Positions 49,070 to 59,919 of a DNA stretch of 62,000 nt are shown piece after piece. The position numbers and the translations under genes are program-made. Origin of the DNA: Zygnema cylindricum. Its lineage: Eukaryota > Streptophyta > Zygnematophyceae > Zygnematales > Zygnemataceae. The first letter of the stretch is position 1. Each line of letters opens with the position of its first letter. The notes below the pieces were generated by a model. The model saw nothing but the letters and a program-made list of their open reading frames with translations. It was not told where the DNA came from and ran no database searches. The stretch is from assembly GCA_037447655.1 (NCBI GenBank), contig JBBHKE010002818.1:1-62000 (forward strand). The letters are read 5' to 3'.

Positions 49070-50105
49070 AAGAAATACATGCATATTTAACTTATTATAA
49101 CCCTAAGATTTTTCCTATAACTCCAATACAAATATTATTTAATTATTATATATTAATAATGTAATATATAATTATTATGTAATAATAACCATACCAAACA
49201 TGCATATACCACGACCTTTATACCTAATATACTTTAGGTATTCATATATATCATCAATATAATTACAGTATTATTAGATTTTATTAAATTTCTTATTACG
49301 TTTAATACATTATAAAGCTAATTATTAAATCATTTCAGAATATCCCTAATTTGAAATTTTCCTAAATTTGGAGGAGGGGGTAAGTGGGCCTTCCCTCTTA
49401 TATTATGATAACATTTTATCGACAACTATTCTTGAGTTTTCAACGTCCTTCGAGTTCATTCTGTTTATTTATTATAAGGGGTTTCCTTGACGACGGAAGT
49501 CACAAATCGTCTCCCCGACTGTCCATTTGATGGATAGTCTCGCAAAAGAATTATGTGCCAATTGGATTGGCACATGGTTGCCAGTTCGATACGGGGTAGA
49601 ATGTGGTCTGTCCAAATTCGAATCCACCGAAAGATAGGTACGGACTCGCTCCACTTCGAGCTGATGGCGTAGTGGTTAACGCGTTGACAAGTAAAGTCAA
49701 GATCCTAAGTTGGAGCCATAGCCAACTCAACTTTTCCGTTGTATGGGAAATCAACAATCACAATTTTTGTACAAATCGAACAATGGCAACAAAAACAAAA
49801 TTCTAAAGCGAAACAACCAAATTTCAACAGTCACACTCGATTGCGTGGAAAAAGAGAGAGAGGGTGTGAGAGAGAGAAAGAGAGTAATGGATTGCTAATA
49901 GAAGCAACAAAAAAATATGTTTTGCTTAAAAAAAACAATTGTAATCTGCCTTTTTGACATAACATAGTGAGAGAATAAAATTCGAAGCATTATTATTTTT
50001 ATTTTTGTCGTTGTTTTTCACAAATGATCGAAAAAAAGAAGAGCCAAGAAGGGAAAAGGAAAGGAGAAATTTGTAACACCCGATAATAACCATGGTTAAC
50101 GGGTT
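49070..50105. repeat. Inner arm (right) of the large inverted repeat
   Basis: Reverse complement of 40186-41109 plus 42042-42190. This copy lacks the hAT insertion and so shows the uninterrupted order around ATAATAACCATACCAAACAT. It ends at AACCATGGTTAACGGGTTCG. Confidence 0.8.
49661..49732 (+). other. tRNA-like segment in the right inner arm
   Basis: Read on the plus strand: GATGGCGTAGTGGTTAACGC forms a plausible D-arm (GCGT/ACGC), TTGACAAGTAAAGTCAA a 5-bp anticodon stem with a 7-base loop, then GATCC and a B-box-like AAGTTGGAGCC, ending GCCAACTCAAC, which can pair with the 5' end. The T-loop is not canonical (TTGGAGC rather than TTCGAAT), so this is a tRNA-derived repeat rather than a working gene. 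Confidence 0.65.
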
Positions 50106-50214
50106 CGTATGATTACTAGAAACGCTTGATGGAGCACGACCCTAAGGGTGAACTTCCATTAGAGGAAAATTGGGGCTGGAGCACGACCAATAGAGGAAAA
50201 TTGGGGCTGTTAAC

Positions 50215-51294
50215 TGTTGTTCTACAACCACCGGTGCAGGTGGAGGAGCAACAGTAGTAGTAGAAGTAGACATGATACACTCTCAAAATCTATCAAGAAT
50301 CCTACCAAACAGCTGTTCTTAAGTGCTCACCAATTCTTATACAAGCATCCAAACTTCACAAAACTCTATCAGAATATAGAGTAGCATAAACAGTGATAAC
50401 TCCCAAAGTTTCAGCACAATTGACCTGACAACACTCAAGATATAATACTCAGAAGTTTCCCAAAAACTGTTTGCAGTTTTACTACTTGGAAGTCTGGATA
50501 CATAATATGTTATGAGTCCTAAGTCTTATACTTGTGTTGAACTGGCAACACCAGTGTACTTGAGAGGTACATCAAACCACCAAGCTACCACTAAGCTGTC
50601 AAGCTACCATTGAGCTATCACTAAGCTACCACTGAGCTATCACTAAGCTACCACTGAGCTATCACTAAGCTACCTAGAATCGTATCTATCGCAGTTGCTC
50701 TATCCTGTACAGAATCACATTAAGAATATCAGACGCTGCGTTGTCCGTACGGACCATATCAAATATAATCGTGGTTGCGTTGTCCTGTCTGTGTTGCAGC
50801 TTCGCTGCTGCGCTGCTCTGCTGCTGCGCTGCTCTACTGTATAGCAGCTGCTCTGCTGTATAGCAGCTGCTCTGTTGTATAGCAGCTGCTCTGCTGTATA
50901 GCAGCTGCTCTGCTGTATAGCAGCTGCTCAGCTGCTCTGCTGTATAGCGGCTGCTTTGTTGTATAGCAGCTGCTCTGCTGTATACCAGCTGCTATGCTGT
51001 ATTGCAGCTGCCTTGCTGTATAGCAGCTGCTCTGCTCTATAGCAGCTGCTCTGCTGTATAGCAGCTTCCCTGCTGTATAGCAATTGCTCTGCTGTATACC
51101 AGCTGCTCTGCTGTATAGCAGCTGCTCTGCTGTATAGCAGCTGCTTTGCTGTATAGCAGTTGCTTTGCTGTATAGCAGCTGCGCTGCTTTGTTGTATAGC
51201 AGCTGTGCTGCTCTGTCTGTATAGCAGTTGCGCTGCTTTGTTCTGTAAAGCAGCTGCGCTGCTCTGAGACTGAAAGCTTTCCAAAAAGACAACA
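50215..51294 (-). mobile_element. Solo LTR 1 with a 19-bp minisatellite
   Basis: The ends are TGTTGT...ACAACA and a perfect 5-bp duplication TTAAC (50210-50214 and 51295-51299) flanks them, the mark of an LTR-LTR recombination remnant. Read on the minus strand it begins TGTTGTCTTTTTGGAAAGC, like solo LTR 2 (58314-59053), and has near its end an ATG-led frame MSTSTTTVAPPP..VVVEQQ. It is 1080 bp; the excess over solo LTR 2 is mostly the minisatellite at 50808-51262. Confidence 0.9.
50808..51262. repeat. 19-bp minisatellite, GCTGCTCTGCTGTATAGCA unit
   Basis: About 24 copies of a 19-bp unit with occasional substitutions and a few length variants. Because 19 is not a multiple of three, all three minus-strand frames encode rotations of the same 19-residue peptide (containing SRAAAIQQSS and YTAEQLL), which explains the long open frames here. 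A 22-bp repeat (GAGCTATCACTAAGCTACCACT) precedes it at 50590-50670. Confidence 0.9.
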
Positions 51295-51374
51295 TTAACT
51301 GGACGCCGTACGATTTCGTACAAATTCGTACCATTTTTTTTTGTCAGACGAAACATGATGGAACATGTTTACCG

Positions 51375-51535
51375 GATGGCTCTAATATTAAAGGCGTAAG
51401 TATCGACCGTTGGATGTTTCATTTTTTTAGTTTCACGAAGCAAATGCTCAAATCGTTCAGTGTGAAGAGTCTCTCCTCGACGAGGAGAGTTTCATCACAC
51501 GTGTCGCGTACAATTGGTACACGTGAAAAGTTTAA
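51375..51535. repeat. Repeat with a strong hairpin, copy 2
   Basis: Reverse complement of about 42515-42690. Its hairpin is GTGTGAAGAGTCTCTCCTCG paired with CGAGGAGAGTTTCATCACAC at 51458-51499. No function recognised. Confidence 0.6.
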
Positions 51536-51579
51536 AAACATCCACCACGAACAGGTCATGAGAAACAAACACGTCGTAG

Positions 51580-52463
51580 AGGCCTATGTCTCTTTAATGA
51601 GTACCAATAGCAAAATAGAGAAATCTTAGCACTTTAACCCTAGAAAGAAGTCGTTGGTCAAAGAATAAAAGTCACAAATTAACAAATCTTCCCCTTGGGG
51701 GATGAAGGGAATCCCACTATTTTGACTTGGTGAAGTCCCAGTCATAAATCCGAAGAGAAAGATTTCTATTGAATGTAAAATGGAAAAAAACGGATTCAAC
51801 GTGTACACCGCCCATCATAATTAGCGTAAAATATTTTTACAGCAAATGCAAAAGTTGAACAACAATACTAATTTAGTGCAAGCAGACGTGGCAAAAAGTA
51901 GTTCACGTTCTTAAATATTGTTGTTAACACTATTTTGCAGCCTTTGGCCATAAAGTAGCCACCGAATTGGTGGTATTCACTAACTTATTGGTGGTGTGGT
52001 GAGTAAAAGGGAAATTTTGGGAGCATTTTGTTCTCATAATTTCTTTACCATTGAAAGTTACAAAGGGGTTTTATTGAAACAGTTCAATAGAAATTGCGGA
52101 AGAACGGTAACGCGAAAAAAACGTAACGCTAAAATCCACAACCGCGTAGTAGGTTAAACACCTATATATGTGCAAATCAAAACACGCTGCGAGGAAACTA
52201 AAACGCTGAACGTCGGTAATTCAGTAGTCATAAAATGTCGATATAGAAATGTGAGTTTTCTAACGAGATCTTTCACTCTAAGTTTCCGATCGCATTCAGC
52301 GTCACAATAATGATCGTTGAGATCTTCGCCAAATCAGTCTGAATCTTCAAAATCCGGCTGCGATATCTTTATTATTTTACGCATCATGAGGTGAAACGAC
52401 GCGTAGGATCCCCTATATTATACGCACATAAGGTGTACAATAGGTTCAATAGGCGTAGTTCTA
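51580..52463. repeat. Outer arm (right) of the large inverted repeat
   Basis: Reverse complement of 39089-40175. It includes a degenerate TIR element (about 51806-51990) whose left end CACCGCCCATCATAATTAGCG is flanked by TA, and the empty target of the element at 39560-39774. The two arms are roughly 80-85% identical by eye. Confidence 0.8.
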
Positions 52464-52498
52464 TACATAGTTCAAAAGTAGGCGTTTTATGGTAGCCT
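52463..52498. repeat. Truncated end of a TIR element cut by copia B
   Basis: ATAGTTCAAAAGTAGGCGTTTTATGG is the terminus seen at both ends of 25213-25775. It stops exactly where the LTR of copia element B begins (TGCAATTC at 52499), so B entered a resident copy. Confidence 0.6.
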
Positions 52499-52609
52499 TG
52501 CAATTCTGTGTCCTCCATTGGATAATAGAATCCAGGAAGCCTCTAGATAGTTGATAACAAACCCACTTTCAATGGCATCCACTACTCCCCAAGCAAACAA
52601 GCTGACAGT
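52499..52609 (-). mobile_element. Lower fragment of the copia B 3' LTR
   Basis: This is the last 111 bases of the B LTR, separated from the rest (59920-60801) by copia element A. It matches 61540-61650 base for base over most of its length, including CAAGCAAACAAGCTGACA. In the minus direction it ends AATTGCA. Confidence 0.8.
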
Positions 52610-53849
52610 CTGTAATTCTATGACCTCCATTGGTACACAGAATGTCTAGCTTATGTGAAAACTCTAGGATAGTATATGCACTTTTGACTTTGACAATGAA
52701 TAGGTCCCACCCTGGGACGCAATAAATCTAAATGACTACACCCTTGTGTAGTTTGGACTCCCTTGAGTCCGCTGCAAAAAGAATCACTAAATTTGCTCAC
52801 TTGAACATTAAGTTATGGCTGTTCATAGACAACATATTTGTGCAGATGGCTTCTAAGAGAGAGGACTTTTCAATTTTTGTCCAAGTCCTGAAAAACTCCT
52901 AATAGCTACTCTAAACTAATCAAAATAGAGTACCCTAATTATTATACATTCAAAGTACATATTTGTGCAGATGGCTTCTAGGAGAGAGGACTTTTCAATT
53001 TTTGTCTAAGTCCTGAAAAACTCCTAATAGCTACTCTAAACTAATCAAAATAGAGTACCCTAATTATTATACATTCAAAGTACAGAAGCCGCCGCACTTT
53101 ATGTACGGATATATTCTGCACCACTCCCGGTCTGCCACGTGGCTAATAGGTTTACGTCATTCTGTCCTTTTTCTCTTCCGGCATCCAATAGGATGATGCC
53201 ACGTGTCATTTCCTCCCTTTTCGCCGAACTGCTCCCAGATAGTCGTTTCGGCATACCGGCACGATGCGCGCCGTCTGTTCTTTTTACGTTGATCAATTTC
53301 AGCCGTTGGATTTGACGGCGCGCCGAATAAATGTTGACCGTTGAATTTTATCGGTGAATGTTCTGTGTTGACCGTTGAATTTCGACGGTCAACATTCCGT
53401 GTTGACCGCTTGAAATTCGTTCTCGCTTTGCGAACCGTCGATCACGACATTTTATTTCGTCCGTCGAAGTTAAATGTTTGTTTCATTTATTTCGTGCGGT
53501 ACTGCATTTTGTGCGGTACCACACGTTCAATGTTGCGTTTCGTTTCGTAAGATGTTAAATGGATTATGCCGAAGATTCTTTTTTAAATAAGTATCAAATA
53601 TAATACATGCAACGATTCATTAAGACCTAACGGATAAGGCGGACTCCTATTCCGTACTGTTGTTGTTCGGAGGTTACACAATCAAATCCTGTCTGTGGCA
53701 ACAAAACTTTTGCACGAGCCTTATCTTTTGCCTGTCTTCTCATCCGTCTAAGGAAGCCATGGCCGCATGTCAATTCTTAGTGACTACGACAAGTATGAGA
53801 ACTGCATGACCGAAAAAAGATAGAATATAAAATATCACTTTTCAACACT
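52610..53849 (-). repeat. 3' LTR of copia element A
   Basis: On the minus strand it begins TGTTGAAAAGTGATATTTTA, directly after a purine tract (AGGGGAAAGTGTGGAC), and ends ..AATTACA. It is matched along its length by the 5' LTR at 58062-59919. It contains a 121-bp tandem duplication (about 52838-52958 and 52959-53080) absent from the 5' LTR, and a tRNA-like segment on the plus strand (53622-53695). Confidence 0.88.
53622..53695 (+). other. tRNA-Arg-like segment in the copia A 3' LTR
   Basis: The plus-strand sequence ACCTAACGGATAAGGCGG closely resembles the A-box/D-arm of tRNA-Arg. It is followed by CGGACTCCTATTCCG, an anticodon-arm look-alike with CCT in the loop, and then a disturbed B-box (GGTTACACAATCAAATCC). 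The 5' LTR has the same element at 59695-59770. It runs antisense to the retrotransposon. It is not a functional tRNA because the T-arm has extra bases. Confidence 0.6.
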
Positions 53850-56800
53850 CCCATTATTTTCTAGTCTATCTTTTCTTTCAGTCCACACTTTCCCCTACAA
53901 AATTTTAATTTGGGAGAAGGAACTAGCTTAGTCATCATATCTGCTACCATCTCTCTATCCGTTCTATATTCTAAACGAATGTTTTCTTAACCTTCACTAT
54001 AACAAAGCTTAAACGAATATCCATATGCTTTGCTTTAAAGTGATGCTTTGGGTTTGCTGCAATTGCAATCACAACTATATTGTCACAAAATACTTTTTGC
54101 ACTCCGCTCTTCATATATCCTAATTCTTGAAACAAAGATTTTACCCAGATCAATTCTTTCACAGCCAAACAAGAGGCCATATACTCAGCCTCCATGGTGG
54201 ACTGAGCAATCACCTTTTGTTGCTTACTGCTCCAACAGCAAGCCCCATTCCCAAGATATAACACATACCCAGAAGTACACCTCCTCATCGGAGCATCCCC
54301 ATAACTAGCATCACTACAAGTGGTGATGTTAGTATTATCCCCTCCCAAATGCAACCATAGATATCTTGTTCCTATCAAGTATCGCATGACCCATTTGGTC
54401 GCTTCCCAATCTTTCTTCCTAGGATCATTGAGACTACTACTCAATACTCCCACAGCTGCAACTATACCAGGACGAGTACAGTTCATAAAGTAGATCAAAC
54501 TACCGACAACCTGTCTGTACGGAATAGTTTGCATAAATTTGCTTTCTTCAGGTCCTAGCTCATTATCCAAGATCAAGACTCCCTCTTTTGAGCTCCCCTC
54601 ATTTCCCTTCTTTAAGTCCATTGGAGTCGTACAACTATTTGCTTTCTCCATTTGAAATTTTTCAAGCACATTCCCTATTGCTTCCTTTTGAGTTAGTCTT
54701 ATTATTTTGTTTTCTCTATCCCTCTACATTTGAAATCCCAAAATGTACTTTGCCTCTCCCAAATCTTTCATTTCAAATCTACCTTTTAGATCCTTTTTCA
54801 ATCTATTAATTTTCTCCATCGATTTACTCAAAACAAGCAAATCATCAACGTATATGGAAATGAGAATTATACCTTCCTCGTCCTCAAATAAGTAGATAGA
54901 ATGTTCGAAACTGATTAGAATATATCCCAAACTCGTCAAAAAATTGTCCAACTTTTTGTTCCATTGGCGTGGAGCTTGCTTTCGTCCATAAAAGGACTTT
55001 ATCAATCTGCACACCTTGCTTTCCTCTCCTTTCTCCACAAATCCTTCCGGTTGTTGCATGAAGATCTCTTCTTCCAATTCGCCGTGTAAGAAAGCGGTTT
55101 TGATGTCCATTTGGTGCACTTCCATGTCTTCCGCTACCGCGAGACAAAGTAGAATCCGGACGGAGGGGAATCTTACAACCGGAGCAAAAGTCTCCTCATA
55201 ATCAATCCCCTCCTTTTGTGTGAACCCCTTTGCCACTAATCTGGCATTGTACTGCTCGATAGTGTTATCTGGATTGAGCTTCAACTTAAATTCCCACTTG
55301 CATCCTATTGGCTTTGTATCCGGAGGACAACCCACCAACTCCTATGTGTTTGCTTCCATAATGGAAGCCATCTCATCATTAAGAGCTGTCACCCATCTAT
55401 CACCTTCCAGACTATTAACTGCTTCCGAGTAAGTCTAGGGTTTGCTCAAATGTGGTAGCTTAGTTACCTTGTTGTTCCCTTAACTCTCTCGAAGTCTCTT
55501 ACTGCTTCTCGTTCCTCCTTCTCTGACGCTGAGATGGAGGGTAATCTTTGGTTTCTCCGAACAACTTCTCCTTCTCCACTATCCGAGGAGTCCATCTCCA
55601 GGTGTTCATCGTCCATTTGTGGTCTCTCCTTGTTTTCTTCCTCGGTTTGAACCGGATGTTATGACTCCAAGAGAGAGTCACTCTCGGTCATTGTTTCTTC
55701 TTTCTCTGCAAGGTCAGGCTGAATCGGAGTTCGATTAGAAGAATGTGAATCTAACTCATTTCCGGATTCAATTCTAATTCTCACCGATTTGGTATATTTA
55801 AAGGGATCTATGGACTTTCCCTCATCCATAACTACCAAGTGTTTTACTAAAATTATGTTTTCTCTTTCGAGATCATAAACTCTATATCCTTTTACATTTT
55901 CATCATACCCAAGCAAGTATCCTGGCTTTCTTCTAGCATCTAACTTCCAATCAGATTTTTCTGTGCTTAGACTAAACACTTGACTTACAAACACCTTTAA
56001 GTGTGAAAGATTAGGTTTTCTTCCGGCCCATCTTTCATAAGGTGTTTGGCCTTTTATAGCCGAGGTAAGGACTCTATTTTTGAGATAGTTAGCACAATTC
56101 ACAGCTTCTGCCCAAAAACTTTTCTTTATCTTTTTATCTGTCAACAGACTACGGGCAATATCACTTAAAGTCCGATTTAGTCTCTCGGTTACACTGTTTT
56201 GTTCTGGGTTCTTTGGGACAATCTTTTGGTGTTGAACCCCTTCCTCTTTCAATTAATCCTCAAATTCATTAGAAGTAAACTCCCCCCCCATTATCACTCC
56301 TCACTCGCTTTATATGTGTCTCATGAAGCTTTTCACTCCATGCTTTATACTCTTTAAAATAAACCGAAGCCTCAAATTTGTTTTTCAAAAAATACACTCT
56401 ACAGTATCTAGACCAATCATCTGTGATAGTAAGCATAAATCTGTTTCCTCCAACTGATGGCACTTTGGCCGGTCCCCATATGTTAGTATGAACCAAATCT
56501 TAAACCTTTTCACCTTTATATATTGCGACTTTTGGAAAAGGCAATGTGTGGGCTTTTCCTTGAGCACACCCACTACAATCATCCAAAGTCTCATTATCCC
56601 CAAAATGTGTTCCCTCAACTACACCAATTTCTTCATAGCTAGCAACAAAGACTCCTTTCTTAGTACTAGTCTCAAAGCCCCTATCATCTAAGACCGGCGT
56701 AAAGATAAGATTTTTGTTCAACTCTGGAATAAAAAGAACATCAGAGAAAGTGACTATAGATGTATTTTCATCAACTAGGACCCTTAGATCTACTGATCCC

Positions 56801-58056
56801 ACTGAATTAGTGGTCACTATTCTCCCATCCCCATACTCTATCTCTACAGTAGGGATCTTTCTCATTTTGGTAAACAATGGATTTTCTCTACACATATGCA
56901 CAGAGGCTCTTGAATCAATGATTCATCCTTCTTCTAAAGCCTTTTTCACTCCACCGAAAGCACACCTTTGCCTCCTTGGAATCTCGAGTTCACATTACAC
57001 CTCCAACTCCTCGTTGAGGAGAAGTTCTCCATCGTCATCATCGGCATCCTCTCCCACGACTTGTGTCGCAACGAACGCCTTATTTTTCCTTCCGGCCCGT
57101 TTTCCAATCGATTCTTCCTTCAATCTCAACTCCGTCAACTTAGTGCACTCCACCATGTAGTGTCGCGACTTCTTACCAAAATGGCAAAGCCCCTTCGGAG
57201 CCCATGGTCTGGATCCGTCATGGTTTCCACTTCCTCCTCCACCAAAGTTCCCATAAGGTTTCTTGGAATCCTTATCCCCCCAGTCAGTACCAGTAGCTAA
57301 TGCTTAAACACTCTTTCCTCCCCTATGAATCTCAATTGTGCTTTCCCAAACCAAAATCATCCCTACAACAGATTTCCAGATCCAAAGATGATCTGACAAA
57401 TCCTGGACCCTGTTAACAATGTTCTCATAATCATATGGGAGTGTCATTAGCAAAGTGTTAACTTTCTCTTTCTTGGTTTCCCTTTTCCTTACATTTTCTA
57501 ACTCCATGAATAACCCTGCCAATTCATTACAGAAATCTAACATCTTTCCCTTTTTGTACACATATACCTGTACCTTCTGATCTGCTAACTTCTGCTGCTC
57601 AATTGTACTGCTCTTGTAAATGTCGACAAGAGCTTCCCACAACTCGTCTACCCTATCCACATGAAGATGAGGTGTAGCCACTCCTTGAGTGAGACGCCGG
57701 AGAATAAAATGACTCGCCACGGTATTGTTAAAATCCTATATTTCAGTATCATTCGCTTGTGTTTTCTGAACAGGTGCTACTGGAGCCAATCCACTAGCCA
57801 TCAGTGTGATTTTCTCCTTGCTTTTGTCCGACATGGTGCTTTCTGCAACATTCTCCACCCCCTCTACCCTTGCAGATCCTCTTGTGAACCGAGATCCTCC
57901 AAACCTTGGTGGAACTCCAAATTTAGCGGATGGCCGACGCACACAGCCACTCACAATGCCCCATAGCCGTTTTTCAAACAATGCACCCCTCATCATGGTT
58001 TCCCAATAAATGAACCCTGTTCCATTAAAAATGGGCAACCTTAAGGGTGGGCCCAT
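53850..58056 (-). pseudogene. Copia element A internal region: gag-protease-integrase-RT-RNase H polyprotein, inactivated
   Basis: Read on the minus strand from the Met at 58056. Gag is at 58056 to about 56960, with a knuckle relic in which one Cys is Gly (CHFGKKSRHYMVEC). Protease lies near 56920, where the usual Trp before IIDS is TGA. Integrase (56500-55700) shows GPAKVPSVGG, RSDNGG and NSVTERLNRT. RT (55338-54724) has QMDIKTAFLHGELEEE and the catalytic YVDDLLVL. RNase H (54669-53971) has SDASYGDAP and QSTMEAEYMA. The order protease-integrase-RT is the Ty1/copia order. Most of it stays in one frame, but there are about eight in-frame stops and a shifted segment (56252-55659) that returns to the original frame, so no polyprotein can be made. 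The element is otherwise full length. Confidence 0.92.
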
Positions 58057-58313
58057 AACCTGTAATTCTTTGACCTCCATTGGTACATAGAATGTCCAGC
58101 TTATGTGAGGCCTCTAGGATTGTATATGCACTTTTGACTTTGACAATGAATAAGTCATACCATGGGACGCAAAAACTTTGACTTAGTACACTCTTGTGTA
58201 GCTTAGACTCCCATGAGTTTGCTGCAAAAAGAATCACTGAATTTGCTCACCTGAGCATTATGTTATGATTGTTCAAATACAACATATTTGTAAGGATGGC
58301 CTCTAGGAGAAAG

Positions 58314-59053
58314 TGTTGTTTTTAGAAAGCTTTAGTCCTCTTTATGCCTCAGCTGTGAGAGAGAGAGCTGTTCAGGACTTAAGCTATTTTTGGTTGAGTT
58401 CGGTTCAGTACTTACCGAAATTAGTGTGACAGTGAAGTTGGGAGTTCACGGTTCATTCACACTTGGGACACGTGTCGTCACATGGGAGAATGCGTGAGTA
58501 TGTCCTCCGTGGACGTACGGAAATTCGGCAGGACCACTGGACTTCGTAAAGTCAATTCTACGGTGCCAAATCCTCTAATCGGACCGCTGACAGCCGCCGC
58601 CAACAAATAGTGACGAGGCGTGACTAGATCATTATCACTTTACGTTGTCTTAACTTCGGTGTAAATATTTGTGATAGAATGTTAGATGTACGGCTGGAAT
58701 GCCTCCGTACAGCTTAGTGTAGTTTCGGTGTATAAAAGTAGGACTTAGTGAATTTGATTTTTAGGAACAAATGATATGAAAACTGTACACTCAGTTTTAT
58801 GTAATTTCATTTCTACATATCTCACAGATTTGTAAGCGGAATTGATTGAAAATTTGTGTGTGTGTTCCTTTGTATGTTAGCTACATTGTGGCAAATTTTC
58901 AGGAGATTTAGAGGGTTTTTCTGAAAGTTATAGTCTGTCAAGGTTTCTGTTCAGCCATCGGTATTTGTGGAAGCTTCCTCTCTTGATTTGTTCTACGATG
59001 ACTACTGCTGCATCTTCTTCATCTTCAGTGCCAGTAATTGTGTCAGAACAACA
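58314..59053 (+). mobile_element. Solo LTR 2, inside the copia A 5' LTR
   Basis: The ends TGTTGT...ACAACA are flanked by an exact 5-bp duplication GAAAG (58309-58313 and 59054-59058). Its beginning (TGTTGTTTTTAGAAAGCTTT) matches that of solo LTR 1 on the opposite strand. Near its end there is an ATG at 58997 opening the frame MTTAASSSSSVPVIVSEQQ, comparable to that of solo LTR 1. There is no minisatellite here, and at 740 bp it is probably nearer the ancestral length. Confidence 0.9.
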
Positions 59054-59694
59054 GAAAGGACTTTTCAATTTTTGTCTAAGTCTTGAAAAACTCTTAATAG
59101 CTACTCTAAACTTATCAAAACAGAGTACCCTAATTATTGTACATACAAAGTACAGAAGCCGCCATGCTTTATGTACGGATATATTCGGCACCACTCTTGG
59201 TCTGCCATGTGGCTAATAGGTCAACGTCATTCTGTCCCTTTTCTCTTTCGGCATCCAATAGGATAATGCCACGTGTCATTTCCTCCCATTTAACCGAACT
59301 GCTCCCTGATTGTCGTTTCGGCATACCGGCACTCATACGTGCCGTCCGCTCTTTTTACCGTGATCAGTTTCAGCCCATGGATCTGATGGCGCGCCGAATA
59401 AATGTTGACCTTTGAATTTCACCGGTGAATGTTTCGTGTTGACCGTTGAATTTTGACAGTCAACATTTTGTGTTGACCGCTTAAAATTCGTACTCGCTTT
59501 GCGAACCGTCGATCGGGACATTTAACTTCGTCCGTCGAAATTAAGTGTTTGTTTCATTTATTTCATGCGGTACTGCATTTCGTGCAGTACCACAACGTTT
59601 GATGTTGCGTTTTGTTTCGTAAGATGTTAAATGGAATATGCCGTAGATTCATTTTTAAATAAGTATCAAATACAATACATGCAACGATTCATAA

Positions 59695-59770
59695 AGACAT
59701 ATCAGATAAGGTGGACTCCTTTTCCGTACGGCTGTTGTCAAGAGGTTACATGATCAAATCTTGTCTGTGG
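59695..59770 (+). other. tRNA-Arg-like segment in the copia A 5' LTR
   Basis: Counterpart of 53622-53695: ATCAGATAAGGTGG, GGACTCCTTTTCC and GGTTACATGATCAAATC. It is more diverged than the 3' copy. Confidence 0.55.
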
Positions 59771-59919
59771 CAACAAAACTTTTATAGGAGCATTTTCTTC
59801 TGCCTATCTTCTCATCTGTCTAAGGCAACCATGGCCGCCTATCAATTCTCAGTGATACTACAAGTATGAGAACTGCAAGACCCAAAAAAGATAGAATATA
59901 AAATATCACTTTTCAACAC

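Larger units (their letters stand above)
58062..59919 (-). repeat. 5' LTR of copia element A, split by a solo LTR
   Basis: The LTR occupies 58062-58313 and 59054-59919; its minus-strand start is TGTTGAAAAGTGATATTTTA at 59919. Without the insert and without the 3' copy's duplication the two LTRs are nearly equal in length (about 1.1 kb). CAATC (59920-59924) and CAGTC (52605-52609) around the whole element form a 5-bp target duplication with one change, in the LTR of element B. Confidence 0.85.

Noticed and set aside
49661-49732. A functional tRNA gene.
   Set aside because: The T-arm lacks the canonical loop, the acceptor pairing is imperfect and the sequence is repeated in an inverted arm; it is tRNA-derived at best.
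50834-51356. Long minus-strand frames with Gln/Ser/Ala/Tyr-rich repeats, looking like a repetitive structural protein.
   Set aside because: They are the translation of the 19-bp minisatellite and appear in all three frames as rotations of the same peptide.
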